Shown piece by piece: positions 30,921-42,680 of a stretch of DNA of 64,000 nt (positions are counted from its first letter, which is position 1; every line of letters starts with the position of its first letter). Source of the stretch: Penicillus capitatus (lineage: Eukaryota; Chlorophyta); assembly GCA_965649825.1 (NCBI GenBank), contig OZ287698.1, positions 186,001 to 250,000 of the forward strand. The letters are read 5' to 3'. The translations under genes and the position numbers were made by a program. The notes beneath the pieces are model-generated. The model worked only from the letters and a program-made list of their open reading frames with translations, had not been told where the DNA came from and did not search any database.

Positions 30921-33900
30921 TCACTTGCCAAACTGTAAGCAGTGCTTGACAGCTGACTGTCGCACACGCCGCCTCTCGTCATCCAATCTCAGCATCAACT
31001 CCCTTCGCACCTAATACATTTTGATCTAGTTGATCATCGAAGACATGTAGAGTGGCGGCGCGCCTCTCACTTTTTTCTCATAGTGCTGGTTGTCTTCCAT
31101 CGTGAGGATCCTTCGAAATGCAGTCATCATACACGACATGGCCTGGATGCGCACTTCTGCGTCTCTTTCATAGGACACAGATCCAGTCACAGTCTCCATC
31201 GTCTCGTTCTTGAAGCATCTTGCACGACAGACAAGGTTCATGTCTTCGATGTCATCCACCAGTCATGCTCACTTGAACATCTCTGACGCCTGTGTTGCGT
31301 CCAACAGACCAGAGAGCACGGCGAGCGTGGAGATGAGAAGTGGATCGGTATGCAGATGCATCGTCGTCTGCGTTGTGTGGAGAAGTTCAATGAGCTTCAG
31401 CATCCAGGGTACGATGTTCTGCCCTTCCATCTTGACAAACGCTGCAGCAGACAGGTGCGATGAGAAGACATGCTGTCTGTCACGCACCATCGGCTGCCCC
31501 ACGGATGAGCGATCCAAACGCCAAGAGGCTTCCTTCGAAACAGCATTTCTCTTCCAGTCTTGGGAGGATGGTCTTCAGACAGAGGGTAAATGCACGCTGT
31601 CGGTGGATAGGTGTCTGCCACACATCGCTGCCTTCGATGGTGTCATCACACATCGTCACGTGTTCTCCGTGGCTGTCCGATACGATAAACGGAATGCCGG
31701 TGTTCACAAGACCTCTGCCGGATGACATTGTATGACTCTCCCGATGCCAGAACGCATGGAGGATCTCGCACAGACAAGGCAAAACGCTTTCGATGGCGAG
31801 GAGACACGTCTTGTATGAGCATGGGCTGCTGATGACCGCTTTGAGACAGGCACAGCTCAGCATGGCCAATCCGGATATGCCATCTGTCTTTTCGGCTATG
31901 GACGCCGCTAGTGCTCTCCCTAGACTCTCCATACATGTCTGCTGAAAATCCTCTGCTCTGCCGACATCGCTCTTCAGCAGGCGGAATCCGGCAGCAGAAG
32001 CAGCTTGGAAGGACAGACTGGGTTTGTTCTTGCCGTGTTCGCTGTCTTCTAAGGCAGATGCTGAATTGATGCATTCGGCAAAGAAGAGCAAGGCTGTGTT
32101 TGTATCGGCCAACGCATGATGGACATGCTTCAGTCCACAGAACACGGCAAACTTCCACACAAGAGGCCGCCCACCGACCTTCTTCCGCGATACCTTCTCA
32201 AACACCTCTACACAAGACAGGGAGAGAATGTCATGGAGGTGTTTCTCTCCCTCTCGACGTGCCTTTCTGCTTGAGATCGTCAGCTCTCTGCATCAAGGAA
32301 GAAAGCAAGAGGCGAAGCTCTTCCAGTAAGTCAAGAGACAGATTTCTGCCCGTGCTTTCTTTAATCGATGTCTCTTCTGTCAGAGCTGCCGAAGCATCCT
32401 CCTTCGATCCGTCATCATTGCTCAGGACGAATGTGATGAAGATGTCCAACAGCAAATGTGTGATGGCCATATCCGTTGTCTCTTGCGAAGCCAGCAACTC
32501 AGTTCTCAAGAAATGCAGAACGGATGTGACAAAGCCCTACACCAGACAGACATGGGCGCGTCATCCACACATCACACTTTCGCATATGTGTGACCTGATT
32601 TCGACGATCGATGGATGCCAGTGTCAGCCAATGCTGCAGATGGTCGGCCACGTGGACCAACAACTGACGTCTGCTGCTTTCGCCTGTAGATGCCACGATG
32701 GATAAGATTCCGAAGGACAAGTCTCCAGGCGTCTCCGATTCGCCCGTGTATACGTGCTTGGAGGAACTCTCAGAGTGACCGTCCTTCGGAAGCAGATGTA
32801 GTATGCAAAGACGTCTCCATTCCTCACGCATCTGCACGGCTCTCTCTTTTGGTCGATCGGCATACAGCATGAACCGTAGGATGGCCAATACGGTGGTCTG
32901 CTCTGAGACTGAAGCATCGGCCGCCCAATCTGTGTCCAACGGAACGCCATCAGCCAGGCATGAAAACAGGATCGTCGATCTGACCTGCTAGTCGAGAAAG
33001 AATCGATTGTGTTTGGGATATCCCATCGGCATCGGGGAGAAAACTGAGGTGCAGATTCAGATAGAGCAGATCGAGGCTTAACAGCGACATGGTCGAAATC
33101 AGGCCTGTCGATCGCACCTCTTTCGTCTGTTCTGTATCCTTCTCGATATCTGTTGGCACCAGATCAGAGGGGAGAGGGGATGCGTGCCACAGTACTTGAC
33201 AAGAGGAGCAATGCAGATGAGAAAAGCTCGCCCAGCGGTTTGAAAACGGTCGTCAGCAAACTGCCCGAATCCTCCTTTTCATGAAGGATGTGACACAGTT
33301 CATGAAAGGTCTCGTGCAGGACACGGATATACCGATGCACAGGACTGGCATGTCTACTCGATTCGATCCCTGTACAGAACAGTGCAACACAGAGATGAGG
33401 GTCGATGAAGGAATCATGTACCGTGACCTGCAGGCCGAGATCGCCATTCCTCATAAACCGTGCTCAAATCCTGCATGAGCGGATGCAGTATGCTGCCTAT
33501 AGACTTGAGTATGGAGCGCCGGCTCATCCATGTCACCTAGGCCGATGACGTGACGGCATGCGTCCAGCAGCGCCATCCGTGCTCACTTTTTTCAGCAGAA
33601 TGACTCCTGGATCATCTAGAAGATCCCCCATCGTCTGATCCAGACCATCCACATTCCTCAGTTTACGACGCACGTCCCGCACGTGTTCGTCTGTGAAGAC
33701 GAGGTCTGGGAACAATTCAGCCTCTACTCCCTGCACATCTCCCCCATGTCTGCATCAACAGATGATGTGACAGGCGTCTACTGCTTCTGCATCGACTTGG
33801 CAGAGCGATTGGACAGTTTGGATGGCCACGTGCTGTAGCTCACTGTCTAGATCTGCCCTATCTGCAAAGATATGTCTCTTCATCTCCGACCACAGAGATC

Positions 33901-35091
33901 CGAAATACTCCGACAGGATCTCCACAGGAAACTTCGCAGCTCCGCACTGCAAACACTCGAATGCACTCCGTATCGCCACCCTTCTAGAATCTTCTGCACC
34001 AGTAGGGAGACTTGATGGTCATCACCTGTGATCCGATGTCAGTTTCTCAAGTACGAGCGGCAAACAGTATTCAGCGAATGCTGCTGTACACGTCATGGCT
34101 GCATGGAGTCCATCGGTCAGCACTTTGGAAGTGACAACCGTCTGTTCCTCCATGACAAAATCGTCTACACCAAACGCGGCAGTCCTTCTGGCGATACAGA
34201 ATGGAGAATGCCTGTGTCTGTTATGGGAAAGTAGCACGAGACGACATCGAAAAGCTCTTCCGCAGCTTCCTCGATGGCAGATGTCTTTTTCAAGAGCTCC
34301 ACTGTGGAAGGGATGATTTTGAAGACGGTCAGCAGACAGCGCGGATCTTTTTCGCCATCGATCGATCCCACAATCCACTCCACCAGATTCAGATCCTTCC
34401 GCTCTCGACAGATCTTCTCTCCCATTTCCTGAAGCTCTCTTCCAGAGAAGAGCTCTGCCTAAGCGATTCGCGATACCGTGTCAAGGAGCCGATGGAGGAG
34501 CTGAAGTGCGACGACACGTTGCGACGACCGAAGAGATGGCACATCGATCGAGGCAACGACGGTATCCACCAATACCAGCAAAGCTTCCACTTGGAGAGGC
34601 GATGGATGGGGAAGGGCAGAGACCATTGCCAGACATCCATGCAATCCACTCATCATACAAGACCTAGTCGGGATGGTATGCCAGCAGCCAGAGGGTGTCG
34701 AGATCGGACCAATCACGAAGACGCGATGCAAAAAACGTCGCCAGAATGAGAAGCTGCTCGGAAGCTAGCGACTGCAAAGACGGTTCCACCACCTGAAGCG
34801 TACTCTGTCAGCAGGCACCTGTCATGAGTGGTATACAGACTTGTATGAGGACAGCGCACAGAGGGTCCCTCTTTTGGACATCTGCTTTAGATAGCGCATC
34901 CTCCAGGGCTTCAATCTGATCAGGAGAAGGCGTTGGCTTCTTGTGGAGAGATTTTCTACCGATGGACGGTATCTTACGAGTCGTTCGATCGAAAGGTCTC
35001 CTTTCTGAAGGGATTGCTGCAGTGACAGTATCGTCTCGCTGTTGTCTTCCTCTCGCAGGGCGCAGTGAAAAGCGCGGGTCACATCAGCCAT
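30921..35091 (-). CDS. MMS19: MMS19 (HEAT-repeat adaptor for cytosolic Fe-S targeting)
   Basis: Scaffold of the CIA targeting complex that delivers Fe-S clusters to DNA repair and replication enzymes; also linked to TFIIH. Starts MADVTRAFHCALREEDNSET, then LSIERLV and PSVENLSTRSQRLLLIALED. The MMS19 N-domain block follows: EELFDVVSCYFPITDTGILH, AFAEYCLPLVLEKLTSD. A long helical-repeat middle follows (HVHHALADTNTALLFFAECI, SFQAASAAGFRLLKSDVGRA). The C-terminus reads AEVRIQAMSCMMTAFRRILT and ELMLRLDDERRRVRQSAV, ending HCLQFGK. The 'VSCYFPI' and 'LDDxxRxVRxxAV' signatures are diagnostic. Many introns of about 40-60 nt interrupt it; one begins GTCACATCATCTG (about 33730-33775). Not every junction was resolved. 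Confidence 0.88.
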
Positions 35092-36741
35092 GATGCTCAC
35101 GCGCAATCAGGGAGGGAACTGTCAAAGACATGCGCCCCTTGTGATATGTGACGTTCTCAAGGGTATGATGGGGGATGAGGCCGATGCCAAGTTGCATGGG
35201 CAATCTCTGACGTGCACCTCACACTCAAGTCTGTGACATCTTGGCTTCTCACTGTTGGGGACGCCAATGAGCTGTCGTGTCCGTACGGTCTGTCCTGGGG
35301 AACACGTCGGACAGTCGTGCGCCTTCGTCGGTGCGGAACCGTCGTCTTCGCATACGTGCGTAAAAAATTGCGCCTTCAGTAGAACGATTGGCCAGTTTCT
35401 GTCAGAAATTCGTGAGCCGTTGGACGCCTCGCCACATACACAGTATATTTCTGTTATGGAAGACCCCTTGTACAGTAGACACATGCTTCGTCTCTGCCGT
35501 ATTATTGTTATGTCTGTCCACATTCACCACCTGTCCTATTCATTTCTATGAAGTTTTCAGAGTATTCTTATCTTCGGTACACAAAGTTAATGCCTTCTGG
35601 AATCTCGGTCACCGTGTTCGCCATGCATCTCTCCGTTCTTGTGCATAAAAAATTTAACTTGACAACGAACGCCGCAGAGCGCAGATGAAGAGACAGTTCT
35701 CAAAGCAAGCTGTCGTTCAGCAATCTTTCATCGATGAATACATAAACCGACCCAACCGTCGAAGCAGGCATTAACACAGAAGACAATGGATTCTGAGTAT
35801 CTACCTCCTGCTATCTGTTGTCATTCGGTCAAGCGCGTTTGGCATCGGCCATGGGTGCCGCGTAGTGAATATTTTAAAAGCCAAAACGTTTGACACCTAA
35901 TTCATCATGAGTCTCTATTTAATGCTTCGATCGCAGCATCCCATCAGTTCTGTGTCTCGCATCGGACTGTCATCTTTCCGATCCCTCGTCACCAATGTGA
36001 CAGCATGGTTCCGTACCATGAGGAGTTCACAATGTTCAGTGAGGTTCACTTCCTCTGTGCAGCACGTTCAAAATCGCCATTGTCTGTGGTGTCGCAAGGC
36101 AAAGCCAACAAACAATGTTGCTCTCTTAAGATTTAGAATTGGTCGTGCTTACAGCCCCTTTTAGGTTAGACATCAGAAGCGCAACTGTGTTCAGTACAAG
36201 ACCAACGATCGACAAGCACTGCGACAGAGATGACTAAGGAGAAGAATAAAATGTGTCTCTCTTAAGAGTTGTCGCGTAGAACAGCTTAACAGCGAGAGCT
36301 TCATCTTCTTTCTCGCGCGATGCCTGTTGTCAAGATGCATCTTCTGAATTCGTCAGACGCCAGCAATGTCCAACCATTCACGACTGTTCTGTCGTAAAGA
36401 TGTCGGCACACTGCCCTCCCACATCATGAATTGACTGGAGACGACAGTGTTGAGGATCGCTGTTGCGATTCGGTGCAGTAATCCGTGCTAGATAACAAAT
36501 CTAAGCGGATAGGTGCATGGATATTATCGTCTATTGTGCAAGGCAGTATTTGCCCTGAGGTATCTACTTGGCACTTATAACAAGAGGCATCGTTTCGACT
36601 GTTTTACTCGGCCAGCAGTTGATCATCAATGTCACAACGCATGGAGACTTAATAAAGGTGCCATAATGATAATGGACATGTTCGAGAAAAAACAGCAAAA
36701 TCTGCCAGAAGACAAAGAAATTTGCAACTTCCTCAGCCGCC
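35092..36741. other. 1.6-kb stretch without a recognised gene
   Basis: Open frames exist (35255-35551 plus; 35122-35523 minus, Cys-rich; 35907-36164 plus) but show no family resemblance and no convincing splice partners. The plus frame at 35907 begins MSLYLMLRSQHPISSVSRIG, which resembles an organelle presequence, so a small gene is possible. No RNA gene was recognised. Confidence 0.3.
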
Positions 36742-36994
36742 TTAGTCTCCTCCGTTACCTCCACCATTCCCGCCTCCGTTACCTCCACCACCATTCCCTC
36801 CTCCGTTTCCGTCTCCACCTCCATGGCCACCGTAGTCACCACCACCACCACCACCACCTAGAAAGAAATTTGAATTGTTCTTTTCGTAAGTAAAGAACGG
36901 CAGTTGCTAGATGGATTGTTGGATCACCTGCGCTTGTCGTCCTGGATCTACCTCCGCGATCCTCGGTCATTTCTTTGCCGCAACACGCACCCAT
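36742..36994 (-). CDS. Small Gly-rich protein with N-terminal acylation signal
   Basis: Two exons. Exon 1 starts MGACCGKEMTEDRGGRSR at 36994. A 70-nt GT-AG intron (GTGATCC...TTTCTAG) follows ...TTSAG, and exon 2 encodes a low-complexity run of Gly with Asn, Asp, Tyr and His (GGGDYGGHGGGDGNGGGNGG and on) to a stop at 36742. About 60 residues in total. Gly2 plus Cys4-Cys5 fits N-myristoylation and palmitoylation, so a membrane-attached Gly-rich peptide is predicted. Without splicing, the frame ends in a run of Trp codons, which supports the intron. Low-complexity His/Leu frames on the plus strand here are antisense shadows. Function unknown. Confidence 0.55.
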
Positions 36995-37303
36995 GGTAAA
37001 CAGATTCAACACAGGGCACGTCCAATTCCACCGCTTAACTCTCTTGCGGTTGTTCGCCGACTTGAAATGGAAACGCACCAAAGATAGACAAATACCAAAA
37101 CACCACAGGCTTTAACGGAATCCCACACATCCATGTCTAAATGAATGCATCTGTTTACCATTTCCGGGATTTGTTCGTGTCTCAATGACCACCATTGTCT
37201 CTCATCGCATCTCACAGCGACCCCTCGCGGTTCTCGCCTTGTTGCGCGTTCACCTGGTAACCCGTTTCCGGTCGACGCTTAGAAACCGGATAGAGAGAAA
37301 TCG

Positions 37304-37783
37304 ATGCGAAGCCGAAGTCCATACGTCCCATCACGCTCGCCGATGTCGAGTGAGAGCGAGGAGTTCGACGTTCCCAGCGACGCAGCGTTGCTGTATGATC
37401 CCTTATCCGACGACCGAGATGCGCAATGGGTGGGGAAAATGCGAAAGGGACGAAGCTCTGATGCCATACTGAGCTGTCCGTGCTGTTTCGTCACCCTCTG
37501 CGTCGACTGTCAGCACCACGACTCTCAGCAAAACCGTTACCGAGCCATGTTCGTCATGAACTGCAAGGTCACACATCTCACTCACCTATGCCGTCACATC
37601 AGCCTCCATCCTCAGGTTATGACAAACGAAAAGGAATCCCTTTGTCGATCCAATGCCGCTCGTGGTCGCATGGCCGAGAGTGAGGGATGCATTGTAAAGT
37701 GTGAGAAGTGTGAGTGTGAGGTTGGGTTCTACGATGCAGATGAAGTGTATCATTTCTTTAATGTGTTACCAAGTACTGCCTGA
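37304..37783 (+). CDS. EAPP: E2F-associated phosphoprotein (EAPP) family protein
   Basis: Nuclear protein family linked to E2F transcription control. Start MRSRSPYVPSRSPMSSESEE; an acidic segment DPLSDDRDAQWV follows. The zinc-binding core is LSCPCCFVTLCVDCQHHDSQ and NRYRAMFVMNC. A 48-nt in-frame intron (GTCACACATCTCAC...) joins VMTNEKESLCR. The end has CEKCECEVGFYDADEVYHFF then NVLPSTA. The SCPxCFxxLCxDCQxH block and the DEVYHFFNV ending are diagnostic. Converges with the DUF212 gene; the stops are 8 bp apart. Confidence 0.85.
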   Translation: MRSRSPYVPSRSPMSSESEEFDVPSDAALLYDPLSDDRDAQWVGKMRKGRSSDAILSCPCCFVTLCVDCQHHDSQQNRYRAMFVMNCKVTHLTHLCRHISLHPQVMTNEKESLCRSNAARGRMAESEGCIVKCEKCECEVGFYDADEVYHFFNVLPSTA

Positions 37784-37791
37784 ACGGCACG

Positions 37792-38695
37792 GTCATGACA
37801 TTGGCCAAAAACACGCAACACACAAACCCAGCACAGCGCCGCCGACGACCTACATCGATCCTTTCGTTGAATGACGGACGTCACATCAAAGATGGGTCAC
37901 ACTTCGCGTCGGGAGTGACCCAGTACTTCCTTCAGCGTGGTTTGATCTCCCATCTCCGAACGCAATCCAGACACCAGCTGATTGAGGATCTTTGCTTGAT
38001 ATCCTTTGCGCAGCAAAAGAGTGAGAATATGTGTGACCACGCTTTGATGTGGCACACCTGCATGTCGACGGATACCTGCCGCATCGTACATAACGATAGC
38101 ACTGAAGCAGAAGGCCATAGCAAAGAGAGGACTTCCCAAACCTTGCTGCAGTGCCACAGATGTGGTCACAGCCTAGAGGGATGATCATCAAGAGTGAGAA
38201 AAAGAGTGAGATGGCCTTACGACACAAGCAGAGGAATGAGAGGAGGGCATACCTCCCGACATCACCAGCGATCTCAGATCAAACCGTCCGTTTCTTATGT
38301 ACTCCGTGAAGAGCTATTCTTGACATCGACACCTCAGCCAGTCCATCGCTCTCACTCTTTTCTCAGTACCTTGAGCAGCTGCGCGGCGGCGCACGATATG
38401 AATCCGGTCACCAGGATTCGGTTATTCGGCAGATCACTCCATCCATTCCCGGGCAGCGTCGGAACAGACAACGACGCCAAGGTCACACACATCCTCCTAA
38501 CACCAATGTCGCCGCTGAGGCTTTTGTCCACAGACAGCGCCCGGTCGACCTATCCGGTCTCGTGTTTTTCGCAAATGGCCGATTCGCATGGCGCGGCAGA
38601 AGACAAGGCGTCTGTCGATGCGGGATCCTTCCAAAGAACCGCCCGTTGTCGCGATCGACGCAGTGCGTGGACCGAAGAGAGAATACAGCTGGCAT
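37792..38695 (-). CDS. DUF212 / divergent PAP2-like membrane protein, predicted plastid
   Basis: Membrane protein of the acid phosphatase/vanadium haloperoxidase-related (DUF212) group. Start MPAVFSLRSTHCVDRDNGRF (transit-like, Phe at 5). Conserved exons: RILVTGFISCAAAQLLK, FDLRSLVMSGGMPSSHSSAC (signature MPSSHS), TTSVALQQGLGSPLFAMAF and IVMYDAAGIRRHAG. Then AKILNQLVSGL and LKEVLGHSRREVVGGAVLGL. Five introns were placed; three contain one or two copies of CTCACTCTTTT or its reverse complement. The cyanobacterial homologues and transit-like N-terminus suggest the plastid (inference). Confidence 0.88.
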
Positions 38696-38811
38696 TGATG
38701 CGTCTCTACGTCGGTGATGCGCAGTAGATGATCATTTCCAATACGTTTTATGCATTTTCCGTTGTGATTCATCAAAACAACAACTTCAGCGGAAAATACT
38801 GAAGAAATCTG

Positions 38812-39220
38812 ATGAAGCTCTTGGGCGTGTTAGCGTTTGCGTTCGTTTTGGCGATGATAATCGGAAACGGCGGTGCTCAGAATTGTGTTGACAACATCAG
38901 GGGCAACGGTCCGTGCGCCTGCACAACGACCGGACGCTTCGACAAAAACACCAAAGTTTTCGACACAAATGACAACAGAGACGAGACGACCGATACGGGG
39001 GCGAGGGGCTGTGGCAGACACGTGGGAGACGACTGTTTCTGTTATGTCAAAGACCGCGACAGTTGCAGAAGGAGAATCAACAACGGCAGAGAAGACGACA
39101 GACTCAGGTCCTCCACACACGTTGCCCCCACTCACCTACACCTCTGTCCTCTCTAGAGCCTCGGATATCCAAGATAGCACGGATTACGATGGCGTGGGCT
39201 TCCGTGGATGCCCCGTATAA
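38812..39220 (+). CDS. Small secreted Cys-rich protein
   Basis: Starts MKLLGVLAFAFVLAMIIGN, a clear signal peptide with likely cleavage before or after QNCVDN. The mature chain has eight Cys, with two C-x-C pairs and the pattern C-x9-C-x-C ... C-x7-C-x-C-x7-C ... C. A 48-nt intron starting GTCCTCC joins DDRLR to ASDIQDSTDYDGVGFRG, ending CPV. The unspliced frame would end in a His/Leu-rich tail, so the spliced form is preferred because it adds the eighth Cys. I do not recognise the family. An extracellular structural or binding role is possible. Confidence 0.6.
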
Positions 39221-39327
39221 AAAATTATCCTCGTTGGGAGAGGGGGGGCTGGAGCAGTCAGCTGTCGGTTTTCTGTACGTTGTCCCTGTGCCATAGTGTG
39301 AAGATGTTCTTATCCGCTGTTTTCTTT

Positions 39328-40943
39328 CTACAAGCGTCCATCCATACATTGAACTGCTTTTGATGCGGCATCGTCCAAGTCATTGGCAGAGACGATCTTT
39401 ACTGTGCTTTGAGTGAGAATCCGTTTTCCTTCTTCGACATTGGTGCCTTCGAGTCTCACCACCAGAGGCACATTTAACTGAACGGTTTCGGCCGCTCGTA
39501 CGATTCCTTTGGCAATAACATCGCATTTCATGATCCCACCTACGATGCAGAATAATCAAGCGACAGACACAAGGGCAGACGGGTATGTTTGGGACCAAAA
39601 ATGTTGACGAGTATTGCTTTGACTTGTTTGTCGGTGGTGAGAATCTTGAAAGCTTCAACCACCTGTTCTTCTGATGCACTACCACCAACGTCTAGGAAGT
39701 TCGCGGGAGATCCTCCGTTAAGTTTAATGATGTCCATTGTGGCCATCGCTAAACCGGCGCCGTTTACTAAGCAGCCGATGTTTCCATCCAATCCTATGTA
39801 ATTTAGGTCGTAATGCTCGGCTTGCACTTCTCTAAATGCGATGATCACGCACACACATTATCTATCAATCAACAGTAAACTATCATATACCTGGGATCTT
39901 GTTGGGAAGCATCTTTGAGTTGAAAGAGGGAGACCTGTCGGAACGATGCGTTGTCGTCGAATCCGAGTTTGGCATCTGCCGCAATAAGCGATCCTTGTGC
40001 ATCCTCTGCCAGAGGATTGACCTGGAGGCAGGCGGTGCATCGGAGATCGAACGGCGAAGTGGCGGCTGCACCTCAACCATGGTGCAGTCTTTTTCGATGA
40101 AGAGGTGATAGAGGCGTTTAATTTGTTGTGCAGCTTCCTCTTGGCTTCCAGATACCTTTAGGCCTTTGACCATCGCGTCCGCTACCTGATCCGTGATCCC
40201 TGTACGACAGGTGATGTCTCCATCACACGTAAGACGTTTTCTTGACCTGTGGAGCTATCGACTGGGATCTTAATGATCTTTTCTGGATATTTCTCTGCCA
40301 AGTCCTCGATGCTCGTTCCTCCTTCGCTGCAGCCGATCATCACCGGCCCGTTCGATTCTCTTGAGCGCAACGGTCACGTCACGTCACATCAAGCGCACTC
40401 TCACCGATCGAGCAAAATGGCAAAGTATTTTTCGTTCTTCAATTTCATTTTCTGAGCCACGTAGAGTGTATTGACCGGTTTGCCTTGGGGTCCTGTCTGT
40501 TTTGTCACCAAGATCTGGTGCATCATCTTTGCGGCCAGTGCTCTGGCATCGTCAGCCGAGCAAATGTGCACGCCGCCTTGAAATCCATTCTTAAATGTCC
40601 CCAATCCTCGACCCCCTGCCAGAATCTGGCTCTTCAATACCACCTAATATAAGAGCTCCCCTTCATCATGAAGGACCATTTCTGCAAACGAGTGGCTGGT
40701 ACTTCGTTCTGACTGTCTTTCATTTTGGACACGGCGCTGTCCAGCGCGTCCAGTGATGTGACAGCTATTCCCGGCGGCACGTTGATTCCATACTCGCGCA
40801 TCAACGCCGCGCCCTGAAACGACGTTGACCGTCGGGCATGACGTCGATCGGCGCACCTGAAATTCGTGGATGTTCAAATAGCGCAGCGTCTGGTATCGAA
40901 TGGCGTCGATGCGCCGTAGAGAGGGACAAATACGTCGCCACAT
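39328..40943 (-). CDS. SUCLA2/SUCLG2: Succinate-CoA ligase beta subunit, mitochondrial
   Basis: TCA-cycle enzyme forming succinate and ATP or GTP from succinyl-CoA. Start [20 protein letters not shown] (mitochondrial presequence). Exons give [40 protein letters not shown] (ATP-grasp nucleotide site), [37 protein letters not shown] and [20 protein letters not shown] (metal-binding E-N). Then [35 protein letters not shown] and [17 protein letters not shown]. The conserved blocks are intact. ATP versus GTP specificity cannot be told from motifs alone. At least seven introns of about 40-60 nt. Confidence 0.92.
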
Positions 40944-41040
40944 TCCACAGGACTCGTCAAATCGATTCACATTAAAGCACAATGCAAGCATTTATATCCG
41001 TCCGATACACACATCCACACATATCCATGCCCCTCTCCAA

Positions 41041-42647
41041 TTACAACTGTGACAACAGACGTTCGACAGCTGCATGGACATTGCCACCCGTTGCCTGAAG
41101 AGCCCGAACATTGGCATCGCGATCGACGAACCCCATCTCTTGCAACTGCTGAAGCTGATTGGCGTACGTGGTCTCGGGATCGGACACTTGAGGGACGCCG
41201 ATCAACGATCCCATATTGCCGCCGCCGCCGCCTTCTTGGGGAAGATTCAGTAATGGACCCAGTCCTGCGCTCTGAAGAGATTGGAGTGACTGTTGGATCT
41301 GCATCAGAGGCTGCAGCACTTCGGGTCGCATCAGAGCTTCGGGATTGGCCAGCAGTTCGCGTGCTCTTGGATTCGTATTGAGCATTTCTTGCAATCCAGG
41401 TACGGCTTGTGTCATGCGATCCATCATTTCGGGAGAAGACATCAGTGACTGTACCATCTGCTGAAAGGCAGGATTCTGCATCATCTGTGTCATCTGATCT
41501 GGTGATAGTCCTCCTACATACACCCTCGCATTCTCTCACACTTTTTCGTTTTTGGCACGTTTGTACCGGGAAGATTTCCAGAGCCTCCACCGAGAGGATT
41601 GTTTGCGGGTGGTGTGGTCGTCGGCGGTACAGCAGCAGTGGCCGGCGGCGATGATGTGACAGGTGCCCATGGATTCGGCAGCGGTGCTGTATTAACAGCT
41701 CCAGATGGCGGCGGCGCCGCCGATGTCGGATTGGTCTGAGTGGCGGCTGTGCTTGGCGGCGTATTGAATAGGGCAGCAAACGGATTGTCTGCGTTTCGTC
41801 CCTGGGCCGTTGCGTTCATGAGCGGCTGCTGAACATTCTCATAGATCTGCCTCAGGGCATTGAATCCACCAGGAAGAGATTCCAAATTGCTCATGGCTCT
41901 GTCAACGTTGCGCATGTGTTCTTGCATGAGATTGGGATTGGAGACCAGACGAAGGGACTCACGAATCAGCTCGGGATCATTCATCACTTGTGCCAGTTCA
42001 GGATTCTGATCCAATAACTAAGAACCCCATCCATACCATCAGCACACCATAATTAGTCACACTTTGATCACACACTTGCTGGAAGGCAGGATTGTTTCGC
42101 ATGAACGACTGAACGAGTTCAGGGTTGTTCATGACCGACTGCATAAAGGCATCGTGCAATCCATTCATGCCCTCCGGCATCTGTCCATCAGACACAACGC
42201 GATCGCCTTTGCGTTTAGGAGACAGCAGAGATAGGTGCATCACACCTGTCCTCCCAATAGACTGGCAAAAGGATTCGACTGTGGGGTGGAGGGTGGCACA
42301 GGAGGTGGAGATGTCGCTGCTGTAGACTGAGCAGGAGGTGAGGCTTGTGTCGTTCTGCGTTTTCTGGCGAGATGGACCACACACTCCGGCGTCACGCCTG
42401 TGTTGGCACAGCGTTGTCATGAGAGCGAGCATGAGGATACATTCAGTTTCGCACCATAGCTTTGCAGAGTGTCTTCGTCCTTTAGAATGCGTCCTCTGAA
42501 AATGAGGCGCTGTTCGTCTAGCGGAATGTCGTTGATTTTCCTGAGCTCTTCTTTGAATTCGAGGACGGTGATGTCGGGCGACGCTGTTACGGAGACGCGA
42601 GGGCCGCCAGATGACGACACGACGTGGATACAGATGGGTTCGCTCAT
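41041..42647 (-). CDS. UBQLN: Ubiquilin/DSK2 shuttle protein
   Basis: Carries ubiquitylated proteins to the proteasome. N-terminal ubiquitin-like domain ([13 protein letters not shown] ... [19 protein letters not shown]) from the start at 42647. Then a Pro/Thr linker and STI1-type repeats ([58 protein letters not shown]). A Pro/Asn/Gly linker leads to a C-terminal UBA domain ([19 protein letters not shown] ... [13 protein letters not shown]). Domain order and length fit the family. Introns include one near 41523-41570 with AAAAAGTGTGAG and one near 42020-42090. The start codon is 33 bp from that of the divergent IMPACT/YigZ gene. Confidence 0.93.
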
Positions 42648-42680
42648 ACCTACCAAAGAGAAAACGGTCGTAAACAATAA

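Noticed and set aside
35122-35551. Cys-rich minus frame and overlapping plus frame upstream of MMS19
   Set aside because: No conserved motif, splice partner or signal peptide; treated as unassigned sequence.
36513-36893. His/Leu-rich plus-strand frame and Val/Glu-rich minus-strand frame
   Set aside because: Both are other-frame readings of the Gly-codon run (GGT/GGA repeats) of the MGACC gene.
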